From contig CM033396.1 of NCBI GenBank assembly GCA_019426215.1, positions 21,653,101-21,717,100 on the forward strand: 64,000 nucleotides of DNA, read 5' to 3'. The translations under genes and the position numbers were made by a program. The notes under the pieces were generated by a model that ran no database searches, had not been told where the DNA came from, and worked only from the letters and a program-made list of their open reading frames with translations. This stretch comes from Buddleja alternifolia. Its lineage: Eukaryota > Streptophyta > Magnoliopsida > Lamiales > Scrophulariaceae. Numbering within the stretch: position 1 is the first letter of the stretch; each line of letters starts with the position of its first letter. This document shows, one piece after another, positions 35,883 to 47,331 of this stretch.

Positions 35883-36145
35883 AGTCAATGATGACGATGA
35901 TGAATGAGATCTTGTGTCTATTACTAAGGTACTCGATGAGGTTACAAATAGATCGTAAAGTGAGAAATCGTTGAGGTCATGAAGAGAATGATCAATCAAG
36001 AGCAAAATGGAATGTGAATGATGAAGAAGATCTGCACCAAAAGACCAATAAGGGATAAGAGACTGAGGACTAAGAGTCTCTCAACCCTTTCCAACCAGAC
36101 CGTAAATGGCTTAGAGACCATCCACCAGAGCTAGTAATTGGAGAT
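35883..36145 (+). pseudogene. pol: Element D integrase-RT linker
   Basis: Recognised by nucleotide likeness to the acidic linker of A and E (GATGATGA runs, then a TCCAACCAGA phrase and CATCCACCAGAGCTAGT). Frames are broken. Confidence 0.65.
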
Positions 36146-37246
36146 ATGGAAGCACCTGTTAGAACTAGGTCAGCTACAATTAATGAGGCCATGTTCGCAA
36201 GTTTCTTATCTCAGATGGAACCAAAGAAAGTGGATGAAGCACTTAATGATTCAAGTTGGGTTGAAGCGATGAAAGAAAAGCTTAACCAATTTGAGAGAAG
36301 CAAGGTTTGGACGCTAGTACCAAGGCCAACTCATCAAGGAGTTATTGGAACTAGATGGGTTTTTAGGAACAAGATGGACGAAGATGACATTGTTATAAGA
36401 AACAAAGCCAGACTAGTCACTCAGGGTTATTGTCATGAAGAGAGAATTGATTTTGATGAAACATACGCCTCAGTAGCCCGTCTTGAAGCGATTCATATGT
36501 TCCTAGCGTTTGCCGCATTCAACAAATTCACGGTATATCAAATGGACGTGAAGAGTGCATTCTTGAATGGTAAACTCCAAGAAGAAGTCCATGTGGAGCA
36601 ACCTCTAGGATTCATCAACAACCATGGCAAAAGTATGGTCTATAAGCTGGATAAGGCACTCTATGGCCTTAAGCACCAATAGCATGGTATGACACTCTCT
36701 ATCTTCCTTATAGGTAAAGGCTTTTCAAAAGGCAGTGTTGACACAACGTTATTTAAAATTACCCATAATGAAGATATTCTCTTAGTCCAAATTTATGTTG
36801 ATGATATTATATTCGGTTCTACAAATAAGCGATTGTGTGAGAAATTTTCGAAAATGTTGCAAGATCAATTTGAAATGAGTATGATGGGTGAATTAACTTT
36901 CTTCTTTGGATTACAAGTTAAACAACTCCCTAATGGAATATTTATAAACCAAGTTAAATATACAAAAGACATGATTAAGAAATTTGGTATGGAAAATGCA
37001 TCATCTTCAAAAATTCCAATGAGCCAAACGCTTAAGTTAAATAAAGATAAAAGTGGAAAGAAAATTGATATCACTAACTATAGAGGTATCATTGGATCAC
37101 TTCTTTATCTTACCGCTAGTAGACCAGATATTATGTTTTCGGTATGCATGTGTGCACGCTTTCAAGCTGATCCTAGAGAATCACACTTAAATGCTGCCAA
37201 GAGAATCCTTAAGTACCTAAAAGGCACACAAAATGTGGGCTTATGA
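36146..37246 (+). pseudogene. pol: Element D reverse transcriptase and start of RNase H
   Basis: Two pieces in the same frame. The first (36146-36682) has [39 protein letters not shown] and ALYGLKHQ, then a stop created by a small net deletion. The second (36689-37246) has the catalytic [27 protein letters not shown] and SLLYLTASRPDIMFSVCM. The second piece ends at TGA (37244-37246) where TGG is expected. The catalytic Asp pair is intact. Confidence 0.85.
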
Positions 37247-37741
37247 TATCCACGGGACTCTCCTTTTGAACTAATTGGTTATTCAGACGCAGATTTTGCA
37301 GGATGCAAAATAGATAGGAAAAGTATTTGTGGTACATGTCAATTTCTAGGTGATAGACTAGTTTCGTGGCATAGTAAGAAACAACAATCCATAGCAACTT
37401 CTACCGCTAAGGCAAAATATGTAGCCGCTGGGAGCTATTGTGCACAGATTCTTTGGATGAGGCAACAACTTAGAGACTATGGAATTATCCTAGGTCCTAC
37501 CCCAATCCATTGTGATAACCAAAGCGCTTTAGCTATGACTCAAAATCCTGTCCTTCATTCTAGAACTAAACACATTGACATTAGATACCATTTCTTGCAT
37601 GACCATGTTCAAAAGAAAGATATCTCCATGCACTTCATTGGCACTGACAAACAACTGGCAGATATCTTCACCAAAGCGCTCAACGAACAACGCTTTCTCA
37701 CTTTGAGAAGTGAATTAGGTATGATCGATTTAAACGCTTAA
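37247..37741 (+). pseudogene. pol: Element D RNase H
   Basis: Contains YSDADFAGCKIDRKS (catalytic Asp), then STAKAKYVAAG, where E has STAEAEYVAAG, so the conserved Glu positions are Lys. An open end part from 37457 carries THCDNQ-like HCDNQSALAM and DIFTKALNEQRFLTLRSELG. The Glu-to-Lys changes alone would be expected to inactivate RNase H. Confidence 0.82.
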
Positions 37742-38623
37742 ATCATAAAGCATCATATTTAAATAGGCATACAATTTAGGGGGAATCCACCTTATGTTTA
37801 TGTCTAAAGCGTTTTGACAAAATCTGGAATAAGTTATCAATTTTAGGGGGAACTTTAAAATTGTACTTATAACAAGTTATAAGCGACTGTGATAAAAAAT
37901 GATTTAAAATTAAATGCATTAATCACTAGCGCTTATCTTTATGCATGACGAAGTCAATCTTTAAATAAAATTGTCATTTCTAAATTCAAGCAATTAACTT
38001 TACCACAAACTTTACAAAATTAAATTCTGTTCTCCAAAAGTCTTAAGCGTTAAAGAAATTCCACGATAACGCTAAGAAAATTGTTTTAAAATCATGCACA
38101 GTTTTCATCGATAAAAGGATCGCGTGTGGATAAGTATGAAAGATTAGATTTGATAACTACCCAAACGTGTCTATCAAATCAAACTGACGGTTATTGACAT
38201 ATATCTAAAACCAAGACAGTTCAGGTCTGCACAAGTCTGATTACGTGTCAGTGTACTATCAGGAGCGTGTATTTCACGCTGAAAATTTCAAATCTTTTCA
38301 AACGTTTTTCAATAAATTTGGTAACTGCGGATCCCAAAATTTCGCACTTTTTTTGTAACTGATAAACTATTTTACCGCACTTTTTGCATCCTTATTTTCC
38401 TAAAAACGTATCAGATTTGACTCCTTTCAAAATTCAAACTCTTTGACTGTCCACGTGTCAACATCGTAGCCATTGAAACGATAATTTTTGCCTCTATTTA
38501 AACCCTTTAAGGTCTTTACAGTCAGATTTTATCACTATCACAAATTCTCTCTGCTGTAAAAATCTTCATCTTTCTCAAGGCAAATATTCCTCTCTCTCTC
38601 AAAAAGCTTTCAAACTTTCAGCA
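37742..38623 (+). other. Element D spacer with two polypurine tracts
   Basis: Non-coding. TTTAGGGGGAA at 37775-37785 and again at 37842-37852 (67 bases apart). The right half is the likely promoter and leader of the extra gene: a CTATTTAAACC stretch near 38495 and a CT-rich run before the ATG at 38624. No ORF. Confidence 0.6.
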
Positions 38624-39899
38624 ATGGCATCCAAAGTTGCCAAATCATCCAAGTCAGTTACCGAAAAAACTTCCCATGCTGAAAAACCAGTCACTGTTAA
38701 CGTCGGATTTCTGGTTAACTGGGACTATCTGTTTGAAAACCAGAACTTTCCTCTTCGAATGATTCTTCCACTCGTTCAAGAATCTGGTTTGAGAGATATG
38801 ATCACTACTATTTTCAACTACTTTGAAGATGAATCTCTCCACTTTTTCAACAATGCCCAGATTTCTGAAGACGGCAATTCCATATCCTGCGTCTTCCCCT
38901 TCGCCAAAGAGACTTTTGTTCTTACTCCTTCCTTGATTTCTTCATTGTTGGTTTTACCCAATGATGGCTCTGAGGTGGAACACGTCAATCTCGGAGATGC
39001 TACAAAAGTCTGGGAATTGGTCAAGAAAGACGATGTCGTTACTGCATACGAGCCGAACTTCAAGAAGAACGACATGAAGGGAGAATATGTTATTCTCGCA
39101 GACATATGCTCCCAGATGATCGAATCCAGGAAAGGGACATTCAATAAAGTTACAAACCTCCAGTACAAGATGATGGTGGCCATTCTGACCAAATTAAAGG
39201 TAAATTGGTCTCTCTACGTTTTTAATCGCTTCAAGGCAGCGATGGCCAAGTCGGTGAATCCTAAGCCTTATGGGATTGTGCTAAGTCGTATTCTTAGCGC
39301 TTGCGGTTATACAAACTCTTCGGGCAAGAAGATTCCAGCGACAAAATTCTACGAAAAGAAAATGATCCGTGAGCTGAAAAAGCCAAGGAAGCTAGGTGGT
39401 GCAGCTGTTCCAAAAGAAGAGCGTGAGCGACTTCGTGCTATAGGAGTTGTTCGTAGTGATGATGAAGATCAAGCGTCTTCCTCTTCATCATCATCCTCTT
39501 CATCTGAAGAAGAAATGGTGGTCAAGCGACCTAAGAGAAAGATAGATCTCAAAGTCGCTGAACCATCCAAACCAGCAAAGAAACAGAAGCCTGAAACCAA
39601 GAAGAAGAAGTCGGAGCCCAAAAAGAAGCAGAAGATCCTTTCTCCTTCTCCCTCTCCTAAATCTCCATCGCCTCCTCCAGCGTTTATCTTTTTCGTTCCC
39701 GAGGAAGAGGAATTCGTAGAAGAAGAAGTACCACTTGCACGAAGACGTACTCTTCTTTCTACTCCCGCAGCCTCCTCTAGCGCTCCAGCGAAACCAGCGC
39801 TTAGAGAGTCAGTGAGCGTTCCTCCTTCTGATGTTGTTCCAGAAATCAGCTCAGATCCTCAAACCGCTACTCAATCTGAGAGGCTTCCTAGTTTTCAGG
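38624..39899 (+). CDS. Element D extra gene, exon 1
   Basis: Start MASKVAKSSKS, with the same Met-Ala/Ser-Lys start in A and F. The N-terminal domain (residues about 20-265) is strongly conserved between copies: VNWDYLFENQNFPLR, CVFPFAKETFVLTPSLISS, YEPNFKKNDMKGEYVILADI and KLKVNWSLYVFNRF. A poly-Ser/Glu segment and a very basic Lys/Pro/Ser linker (residues 300-345, likely nuclear-localising by composition) follow. The frame is open for 425 codons to the CAGG|GTAAGT donor at 39899/39900, leaving phase 1. Not splicing gives 16 more codons and a stop. Gene position corresponds to the envelope-like ORF of Sireviruses, but I see no signal peptide or membrane span. Function unknown. Confidence 0.82.
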
Positions 39900-39980
39900 G
39901 TAAGTATTTGCTAAGCAAATTAGTATATCCTTTCCTCGTTAGTTTCTAAGTCTCTAACGCTTGGATAAAAATTCTTTCAG
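39900..39980 (+). other. Element D extra gene, intron 1 (81 bp)
   Basis: GTAAGTATT...ATTCTTTCAG. Donor and acceptor match plant consensus and the interior is T-rich. The same intron in F is 82 bp (48551-48632). Removal joins phase 1 to an open exon 2 in both copies, and exon sequence is better conserved than intron sequence. Splicing is predicted, not observed. Confidence 0.78.
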
Positions 39981-40160
39981 CACAATGTCAAGCGGATATT
40001 CAATATGTTCTCAACACTCTTGACGAATTAGATATTCCCATTCGTGTTGATCCTATAACTTCTTTTCTCGACTTAGATCCAAAAGAAGTTGTTCCAGAGC
40101 CTGAGGAACCTGTCCCAGAAACAGATCAAGCGACTGAAATAGTCGATGATATTCCTCAGG
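39981..40160 (+). CDS. Element D extra gene, exon 2
   Basis: 180 bases, a multiple of three, open in the frame set by exon 1: after the split Ala codon comes QCQADIQYVLNTLDELDIP, then ITSFLDLDP and an acidic tail EPEEPVPETDQATEIVDD. The F exon 2 is 186 bases and has the same pattern. The exon has no start codon of its own in this frame. Confidence 0.75.
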
Positions 40161-40240
40161 GTAAGCGATTTAGTCTTTTCTATCTTTCTACTTAGTGGAA
40201 ATTTTTTTGCTTGCTTTTCTCAATCGCTTACATGTATCAG
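40161..40240 (+). other. Element D extra gene, intron 2 (80 bp)
   Basis: GTAAGCGATT...CATGTATCAG. F has 79 bp at 48819-48897 with the same ends (GTAAGCG...TATGTATCAG). Phase 1 again. An in-frame stop within the unspliced sequence (TAG at about 40193) supports removal. Confidence 0.76.
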
Positions 40241-42962
40241 CTCAAGATGTACCTCCAGAGGCACCAATCGCTGATGCCCCTCTTTCATCCGAGATTCCAG
40301 TTGAAGTGGATGTGGATATGGCAACTGTTGTGGATATCGCTAAGGAAGCATCACAAGCCCTTCCTGACGCTGAAACATCATCAGCCAGTGAAGCGACTTT
40401 AAACGTTGAGCGGTCGATAGAAGTGGCTCCCATCCCAACAGAAGCAATTGCCATTGTTCCTACGCCAACGGGACCTCCTCCTCGTGTCATCAATTTCTTC
40501 CCGAGCGGATACACTCCAGATGTTGAATTTTATTATGCCGCCAGAGAACGAGACACTCAAACGCTTGCCGAGTTGGAAATACAATTTCAAACAACTCTTC
40601 ATCAGCCCGATTTGTCCAACTCTCTCAAATTTGAAATCTTCGAGCGTATTGCCGATCTAGGACTATATAACTTGGAGCGTCTTCACTCTCGCCTTGAGTA
40701 TATTCGTCGTCCAATTTTCAAAAGAGCTGATCTTGATCTTCAGCATTTCAATTCAAACGGTCGCTCGGACGAGTCCTTTTATCCTCAGTGCCAAAATCAG
40801 ATTGTTTTCAAGAACCCCCACATGGGTGATTGGAACAAGGATCCAGATGAAGAAGACCTCAACAAGATAGGCTATTCAGCCCTCCCCTCCGTCGTCAAAT
40901 CTCCCCAGAACGCTCTCTCTCTCTCCGAATCCACTTAAGTTATGGAAAGGCAAAGGACCGCTTGTTGCGGAGCGCCCAAATCCGGTCAATTCATGGATAG
41001 AAGATGAGGCCCGTGAATATCTCGCCAGATTATGGGCTGATGATTATGATGAAGAGACGGAACGCTTTGAGAAGTTCCTTGCTTCTACCAAAGAGCAAAA
41101 GAAAGCGGACAAACTTGGAAAATGGTGGATGATGAATACAGCCAGGTGGGCTAAAGAATTTGTTCTTCATTTCTACACCATTGAAGAACTGATCAGATAT
41201 CCTTTTTTGTTCAATTTCAGAATAGAGTACAGACGCCGAGGTTATGCAACCTTTTTGCTTCAACAGCATCAGAATATTGCAGGGAATGTTAGCGCTTTGC
41301 CACAATATCGACAACCAATCGAAAGCTACATATGCCAGCAACTTGCCTTATACAGCCAAGGTGGACGCTACGTTTTGCATCCTCATGCTGGGTTTGTTCA
41401 ATGAGTCTTTCCTGACCTAAATGAAGACGCTTCATCAAGTAAACAACCTCTTCTTCCAGACCAGAGTCAGATTAGTGTGGATGTTTCAACTGAACACGCT
41501 GAGTTCGCTGAGTTCCACAAATCAATGAGAGCAGTATTTGAAAATGCCCAAGCGCTGGACATCAGTTTCAATCACTTTTTCGGGTGTTACAATTTCCGAG
41601 GCTATACTCTTCACCCCATGCTCTTTAGTGAATCCAATATTCAAGTGGCCAAGATAATCTCGCTAATTAGGCCAGTGGACCAAGAAGCAGCTCAAGCGCT
41701 CATGCCTTTGATTTTGGACTTCTTCAACTGTTATACTTCAGGGATTGCTTTACCGGAAGGTGTGCAACTTGCACTAAGTACCGAAGAGCATGAAGACGCT
41801 ATATTTTTTATCCCGCAATCTAGCCTGATCAGTCCAAGGCATGTGATGGAAGCCCTTGGCCCCCTCTGGGTCATTGGTCTTAGAGAACCTTCTCCCTCCA
41901 TCGAAATTATAGAAGAAGAAAGTGCTCCTACTGAGGATGACGCTCCACTTCCAGATTCCTCCAGTGCCCCAGTGGTTGAGCCCCCAGCGATTGCAGATCC
42001 TATCATAGATAGAGCGATTGAAGAAGTGCACGCTGAAATTGCTCAAGTGCCTGAAGAACCTTTTATCAGAGATAAATCCAAAGGTAAGGCTGCAGTTTCC
42101 TCATCCCCAGAGCGTCCTTCTTCCAATTCAGATTCTGAGAGCGATTCAGAAGCCAGAGATTTCAGACAGGCAGTCCGAAACTCGCTAACCAACATTGAGG
42201 GTTCCTGCTCCAAGATCTTTGAGGCTGCTGATAGGCATATCCGCATAGTATCGGATACGCGGACTCGTGATATTGGCAACGCTTCAAATAAAAGCACTAT
42301 TGCTATCATGCAAAGCATATCACCTCTTATCGCTGAGCTCTCATCTGAATTCAACCGTCACTTAGCTCAGAGCGCCCTGGCCGATACTGAAAGACACGCT
42401 TCATCCGATGCCGCCTCTCAGAGTGTCGCTCAACAAGTTGCTCTTCTCATCGAAGAAGTTAGACTCTTGCGTCGTGATGTCGTTGAACTCAAGAACTCCC
42501 TTGATAATGTCAAGAAGGGGGAAGATAAAGAAAAGTCCAAAGCAATTTCCAAGACAGATAATAAACAGTGGCGTTTATTAATAAACAGAATTAGTAAGCA
42601 TTAAGAAAATGCTATCCAAGAAAAGAAAGCCACGGTATTATCTCAGAAAGTACGAGCTTCCAGAATTGGACCCCGAGTTCTTAGAAAGCATGGGATTTCC
42701 TGCTTGTGCCGGACCGCTACAACGACCTATCAATTGGAGACCGTCAAATGATCGACAAAGAGATATCTATCATGACTTAATTCGTGAACTTGGTATTCCA
42801 CCAAGGGACTGAACGGAAAGGTTGTTAGAACTAAATGAAAGCGCCAGACTTCATAGACATGATTATGATGAAGTTCAACATACGACAATGATCGATATTG
42901 ATCGTCTCTTGTTGGAACTAGCGCTAGAAGTTCTACAAGGCGAAGCAAGAGCGAAGCGATAG
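40241..42962 (+). pseudogene. Element D extra gene, exon 3 (C-terminal domain, damaged)
   Basis: After the split Ala codon it starts QDVPPEAPIADAPLSSEIPV and has an acidic spacer, then the large conserved domain (about 40500-41900): HSRLEYIRRPIFKRADLDL, FKNPHMGDWNKDPDEEDLNK, LWKGKGPLVAERPNP, ARWAKEFVLHFYTIEEL. A Ser/Asp-rich segment and a coiled-coil-like end (LLIEEVRLLRRDVVELKNSL) follow. Damage: a frameshift near 40915, TGA for CGA at 41402-41404, a +1 insertion near 42580 and TGA for TGG near 42810. The natural end is near 42962. Undamaged length would be about 907 codons, for a protein of about 1,390 residues with exons 1-2. Confidence 0.8.
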
Positions 42963-43217
42963 AAAAAGTGATTGGTTTCCTTTTTTCATGTTTTATCCGT
43001 TTTATTTTTTTTTATTTCTGGTTTTCCTTCAGTGTAAAACATGTATGCTTTAAATTCTCTCAATGAATGAATGTTTTAACGCTGAAATATCTTGTTGAAG
43101 CTAATCTAATTTTAGCTAACTTTACTAACTTTTCAAACGCTAACTTATATTCCTTTGGGCCATTTCTTTTAAGTAACTCTTAAATTATAAAAGAGTTATA
43201 AGAGTCTTGACATCATC

Positions 43218-43231
43218 AAAAAGGGGGAAAT
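43218..43231 (+). promoter_or_regulatory. Element D polypurine tract
   Basis: AAAAAGGGGGAAAT adjoining the TG of the 3' LTR; plus-strand primer of reverse transcription. Confidence 0.9.
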
Positions 43232-44747
43232 TGTTAGGAAATTTCACGTTAGATGTTTTGATTTTGACAAGATAGGATTCAATGTTAGACCCCAAAAATA
43301 CAATGTAAGTTTCCGTTTTTCATAGAATGATGTATAAGCGTTTGAAAGTTGCAATTCATTATAGGCTTGTAATTTTTATCTTTGTAGAATTTAGACTAAG
43401 TCTTAGCGACTAAATCGCTAGTAGAATTCTAGGTGAGTCTATTAGAGAAGAAGTTGAAGACCAGCATCTGAAGTCAACCGGAGATAAAAAAATTCTTCTT
43501 AGCGTCTGTCAAACGCTAAAAGATCTCATTTCAGGATTTATGGATCAGCGCTCGAAATCCCTCAAGCGACTTATGTCAGATTCACCTGAAATAAATCCTC
43601 AAGTCATGAAAGACTTAAATGCAATCATTCAACGGGCATTTATTTCCAACGGGAATTAAATTCAAAATGCATTAAATGCCTGATAAAAGCATTAAATGTG
43701 ATAAGCCAATGTGACTTGTGGACAAGCCACCTTTTGACCAGACTGTCAGGAAAATTCAGAATTTCAGCTGCTCCCGTCCAATCGGCTTCAGCGAATTTTC
43801 AGGAATGTCAGAGAAAAGGTATACTCACGCGCCCCGTGAGAGGCACGCTCCTACATGTGTCCAACGGACAGATCCCAAGAAATTGCCTATAAATACCTTA
43901 CCCCAGCAAACCGTAAAAATATACAAGATACGTACGAAAAAGAGAAGAGAAACTATTGCCAAAAATCTTACGCACATTTTCTGAGAAAAAGCTTAGAAAC
44001 TCCATAGCCAAATCTTTCAAGCTTTTTATCTACATTCCAACAGTCAAAAATATCTCAAACATCTTCCAAAGAAGAAACTCAAATTTCAACTGAGATATTC
44101 CAAGTTGTTTGATCTTTTCAAAAACAAACAAAACCCTAGTGACAAACCCCAACCTTTCATCTGAGTGAGAAAAGTTGATTGAACCCTTTCAGGCAGTATT
44201 TCTGAGTGAGAGAAGCTTGAAGAAGACGATCTTCATTGATGCTGAAGTCTGTGTGATCAAGGAGCCCAAGATCATTTTCAACCTTTTACTATTGTGTAGA
44301 AGATTCTGTGTGACTCTTCGAAAATCATTCTAGTAAATTCCTCCAAGTGAAAAAGGAGAAGAAGGACGTAGCTAGGATTACACCACCCAGTGAACCTTAT
44401 ATATCTTGTGTCATTTATTTTATTTGTATTATTATTATTTTTTATTACATCATTTATCTTTGAAAGAGACAAGTTAAAGTGCAAAGCGATTAAGTTGACT
44501 AAAAGAACGCTAAAACGCATTTCCGCTGTGCTAACCTTGATTAAGCGATCTAAGCGTTGCCCTACTTTGGTAAACTGCTAAAATCACTAAGTCTAAGTTA
44601 ACTTTTCTGAAGCATCTGACCCAAGCGCTCAATCATCCAAAGCGTTCAAACCTTTAAAGTGATACGAAATTTTTGAAGTCGAAAAAGACTTCAGGGTCTA
44701 TTCAACCCCCCCTTCTAGACCCTTTCATATACCACTTGGGACCACCA
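43232..44747 (+). repeat. Element D 3' LTR (1,516 bp)
   Basis: TGTTAGGAAATTTCACG...TTGGGACCACCA. TATAAATA box at 43888-43895 about 655 bases in. Hairpin GAAGTCGAAAAAGACTTC at about 44677-44694 and a short 7-C tract at 44706-44712. Confidence 0.92.
43888..43895 (+). promoter_or_regulatory. TATA box of Sirevirus-like LTR
   Basis: TATAAATA in the context GCCTATAAATACC, conserved in the LTRs of A, B and C and as TCTATAAATAGG in the truncated LTR at 45301-45308. It lies between a TGTCCAACGGACA-like palindrome and the presumed R region. Confidence 0.7.
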
Positions 44748-45954
44748 CAAAGATATAATAAAATGAAGAATGACTGTAAAGTAAAGAGCCAGATATTTGT
44801 AAGGTTCGTTGGGTGGTGTAATCCCAACTACGTCCTTCTTCTCCTCGAACACTTGGAGGCAATCCACTATGATGGTTCTCAAAGAATCACACAGAAACTT
44901 CTACAAATTAGGGAGAGATGGATGTTGATGACTTGAGCTCCTTGATCACACAGATTTCTGCTCCAAATCATTTCTATTCCCTTGCTTCTTTCACTCAGAA
45001 ATAATGCAAGTATCCAACTTCGACTTCACACAGATTGCGAGGCTTGGATGTGGTTTTTCTAAACGGTTTGTTTGATTTTGATGAAGTTCAAACAACTTGT
45101 GAATATCTCAATAGTAGTGTGGATTTCTTTCAAAAGAATGTTTGAGATATTGGTTGACTGTCTCAGGAATTTGAAGAAAAGCAAAGAGAATGTTTGCTTG
45201 AATATTCTGGCTTTTCTGAGAGTTTAAGGAATGAGACTTCAATGCAACAGCAATTTAGCTTGGAATTGATCGATGTTTTTGGCTTGTTGTTGAAGTCCTA
45301 TTTATAGACTTTCTTGGAAAAAGTGTCCGTTTGACACATGCACAGGCGCGTGTCTCTCACTTCTGCGAGTGAACAACTTTTGTCCTTTTTCCTGAAAATC
45401 TGCTGCACAAAAGTTGGTGCTGCAGTCTGTGAAAAGTTGACAGTCCAATAAGGTGGCTTCTACGTATGTCTGAAAGTGCTTATCACATTTAATGCTCTTA
45501 TCAGCATTTAATGTATTTGAATTAAATGCCCGTTGGCATTTAATGCACCGAGAATATTTGTATTAAACTCCTTTTGGACTTGGAAGTAAATTCAGGTGAA
45601 ATCCATCATTGATAGATGCTTATCCATTCTTGAATTTGCTTCTGCCTAACAGGTAATGCTTGATATAGCTGGATATTTAGACGCTTGGAAACTTCATCTT
45701 CATTCAGACTTCAGGCACTTGAGTCTTCAAACTTAACTACTGATGAGCTCACTCAGAATTCATCAGACGCTTAGTCTAAGACTTCTTAACCTAACAATCT
45801 AGAATAAAACAGAACGAAGCCTATAAAGCCTATTACAAATCTAACGCTTCAAAGCCTATACATGATTTCTATTAAAATCAAACTTACATATTTTGAGGTC
45901 TAACATAAACTCCTAATTGTCATCATCAAAACATCTAACATGAAATTCCTAACA
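44748..45954 (-). repeat. Truncated Sirevirus-like LTR, E subtype
   Basis: On the minus strand it starts TGTTAGGAATTTCATG at 45954 and runs to 44748, where it is cut by the D LTR. Its start (one A fewer in GGAATTTC) and interior follow the E LTR rather than the A-D type. TATA at 45301-45308 (minus). It sits in the RT of element F. Neither PBS nor internal region remains. Confidence 0.85.
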
Positions 45955-46421
45955 GGACGCTAGTACCAAGACCAACCCAACAAGGATTTATTGAAACTAG
46001 ATGGGTTTTTAGGAACAAGATGGATGAAGATGGCATTGTTATAAGAAACAAAGCCAGATTAGTCGCTCAGGCTTATTGTCAAGAAGAGGGTATTGATTTT
46101 GATGAGACGTATGCCCCAGTAGCCCGTCTTAAAGTGATTAGAATGTTCTTAGTGTTTACCGCATTCAACAAGTTCACAGTATACCAAATGGACATGAAGA
46201 GTGCATTCCTGGATAGAAAACTCCAAGAAGAAGTTTATGTGGAACAACCTCCAGGATTCATCAACAACCATGGCAAAAGTATGGTCTACAAATTGGATAA
46301 GGCACTCTATGGCCTTAAACAAGCTCTAAGAGCATGGTATGACACTCTCTCTATCTTCCTTATAGGTAAAGGCTTTTCAAAAGGCAGCGTTGATACAACG
46401 TTATTTAAAACAAGTTGGTAA
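45955..46421 (+). pseudogene. pol: Element F reverse transcriptase fragment
   Basis: An open frame with [42 protein letters not shown] and [19 protein letters not shown]. It stops just after VDTTLFK, where the catalytic YVDD should follow; the deletion removes it. Confidence 0.85.
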
Positions 46422-46464
46422 AGGCTTGAGAAGTGAATTAGGTATGATTGATTTAAATGCTTAA
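46422..46464 (+). pseudogene. pol: Element F RNase H last codons
   Basis: Only LRSELGMIDLNA and its stop are left. The roughly 1.3 kb between RT and this point in D is missing, so RT palm end and RNase H are gone. Confidence 0.8.
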
Positions 46465-47331
46465 ATCACAGAGCATCATATTTTATAGGCATATGATTTA
46501 GGGGGAATCCACTTTATGATTATGTCTAAATCATTTTTCAAATTGAAATGAGTTATTAATTTTAGGGGAAACTTTAAAATTATACTTATCTCAATTCATA
46601 AGCAACTGTGATCAAAATTGACTTTGAAAATTTATGCATTGATCACTAGCGCTTATCTATTATGCATGACAAAATCAATCTCTAATAAATGAAAATGTCT
46701 TTTATAAATCCAAGTGGTTGACTTTATCTTTAACTTTAAGAAATTAAATTTTGTTCTTAAAAAGACATCAGCATTAAAAAGATTCCCACTTTAACGCTAA
46801 GTAATCTTTTTCTGAAACTCATGCATAGTTTTCATCACTAAAAGTAGCATGTGGATAAGTCCAAAAGATTAGATTTGACAACTGCCCACACGTGCTTATC
46901 ACATCAAACTGACGGTTAATGATTCCTATCTGAAAACTAGGTTTAGTAACTGCACCAGTCTGAGTACGTGTCAATGTACTATCAGGCGCGCGTGTATTTC
47001 AAGCTGAAAATTTCAAATTTATTCACACATTTTTGAAAAAGTAACTGCGGATTTCAAACCATTATATTCCACAGTAGTTACCCATTTTACCGTACTTTTT
47101 GACATCCGTCTTTATGAGTAAACGACTCAGATTTATTTTTCGTTATTTTCAAAATTAACTTCTGAACACATGTCATTTATCTACCAATTGAGGAGTTATT
47201 TTTGCCTCCTATTTAAATCCTTCACAACCTTTACAGTAAACCTTTATCACTTCCAAACTCTTCTACTGTAAAAGGTCTCTCTAAGGCAAAAGATTATCTT
47301 TTCTGTCACTCAAGCTTTTCCAAGTTCATCA
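46465..47331 (+). other. Element F spacer with polypurine tracts
   Basis: TTTAGGGGGAA at 46497-46507 and TTTAGGGGAA at 46561-46570. Otherwise A/T-rich and non-coding, with a CTATTTAAATCC stretch near 47211 resembling that of D before the extra gene. Confidence 0.6.

Larger units (their letters stand above)
35883..44747 (+). mobile_element. Element D: Sirevirus-like, 5'-truncated
   Basis: Begins inside the acidic linker between integrase and RT and continues through RT, RNase H, spacer, the three-exon extra gene, polypurine tract and 3' LTR. 5' LTR, gag, protease and integrase are missing. With element C it makes an inverted repeat (31612-35882 against about 40480-44747). No 5-bp duplication is found at the two outer ends (AAAGG on the left, CAAAG on the right). 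Confidence 0.88.

Noticed and set aside
38624..39949. 441-residue protein ending in intron 1 as the whole extra ORF
   Set aside because: The stop is in sequence that behaves as an intron, and homologous frames continue beyond it in two copies.
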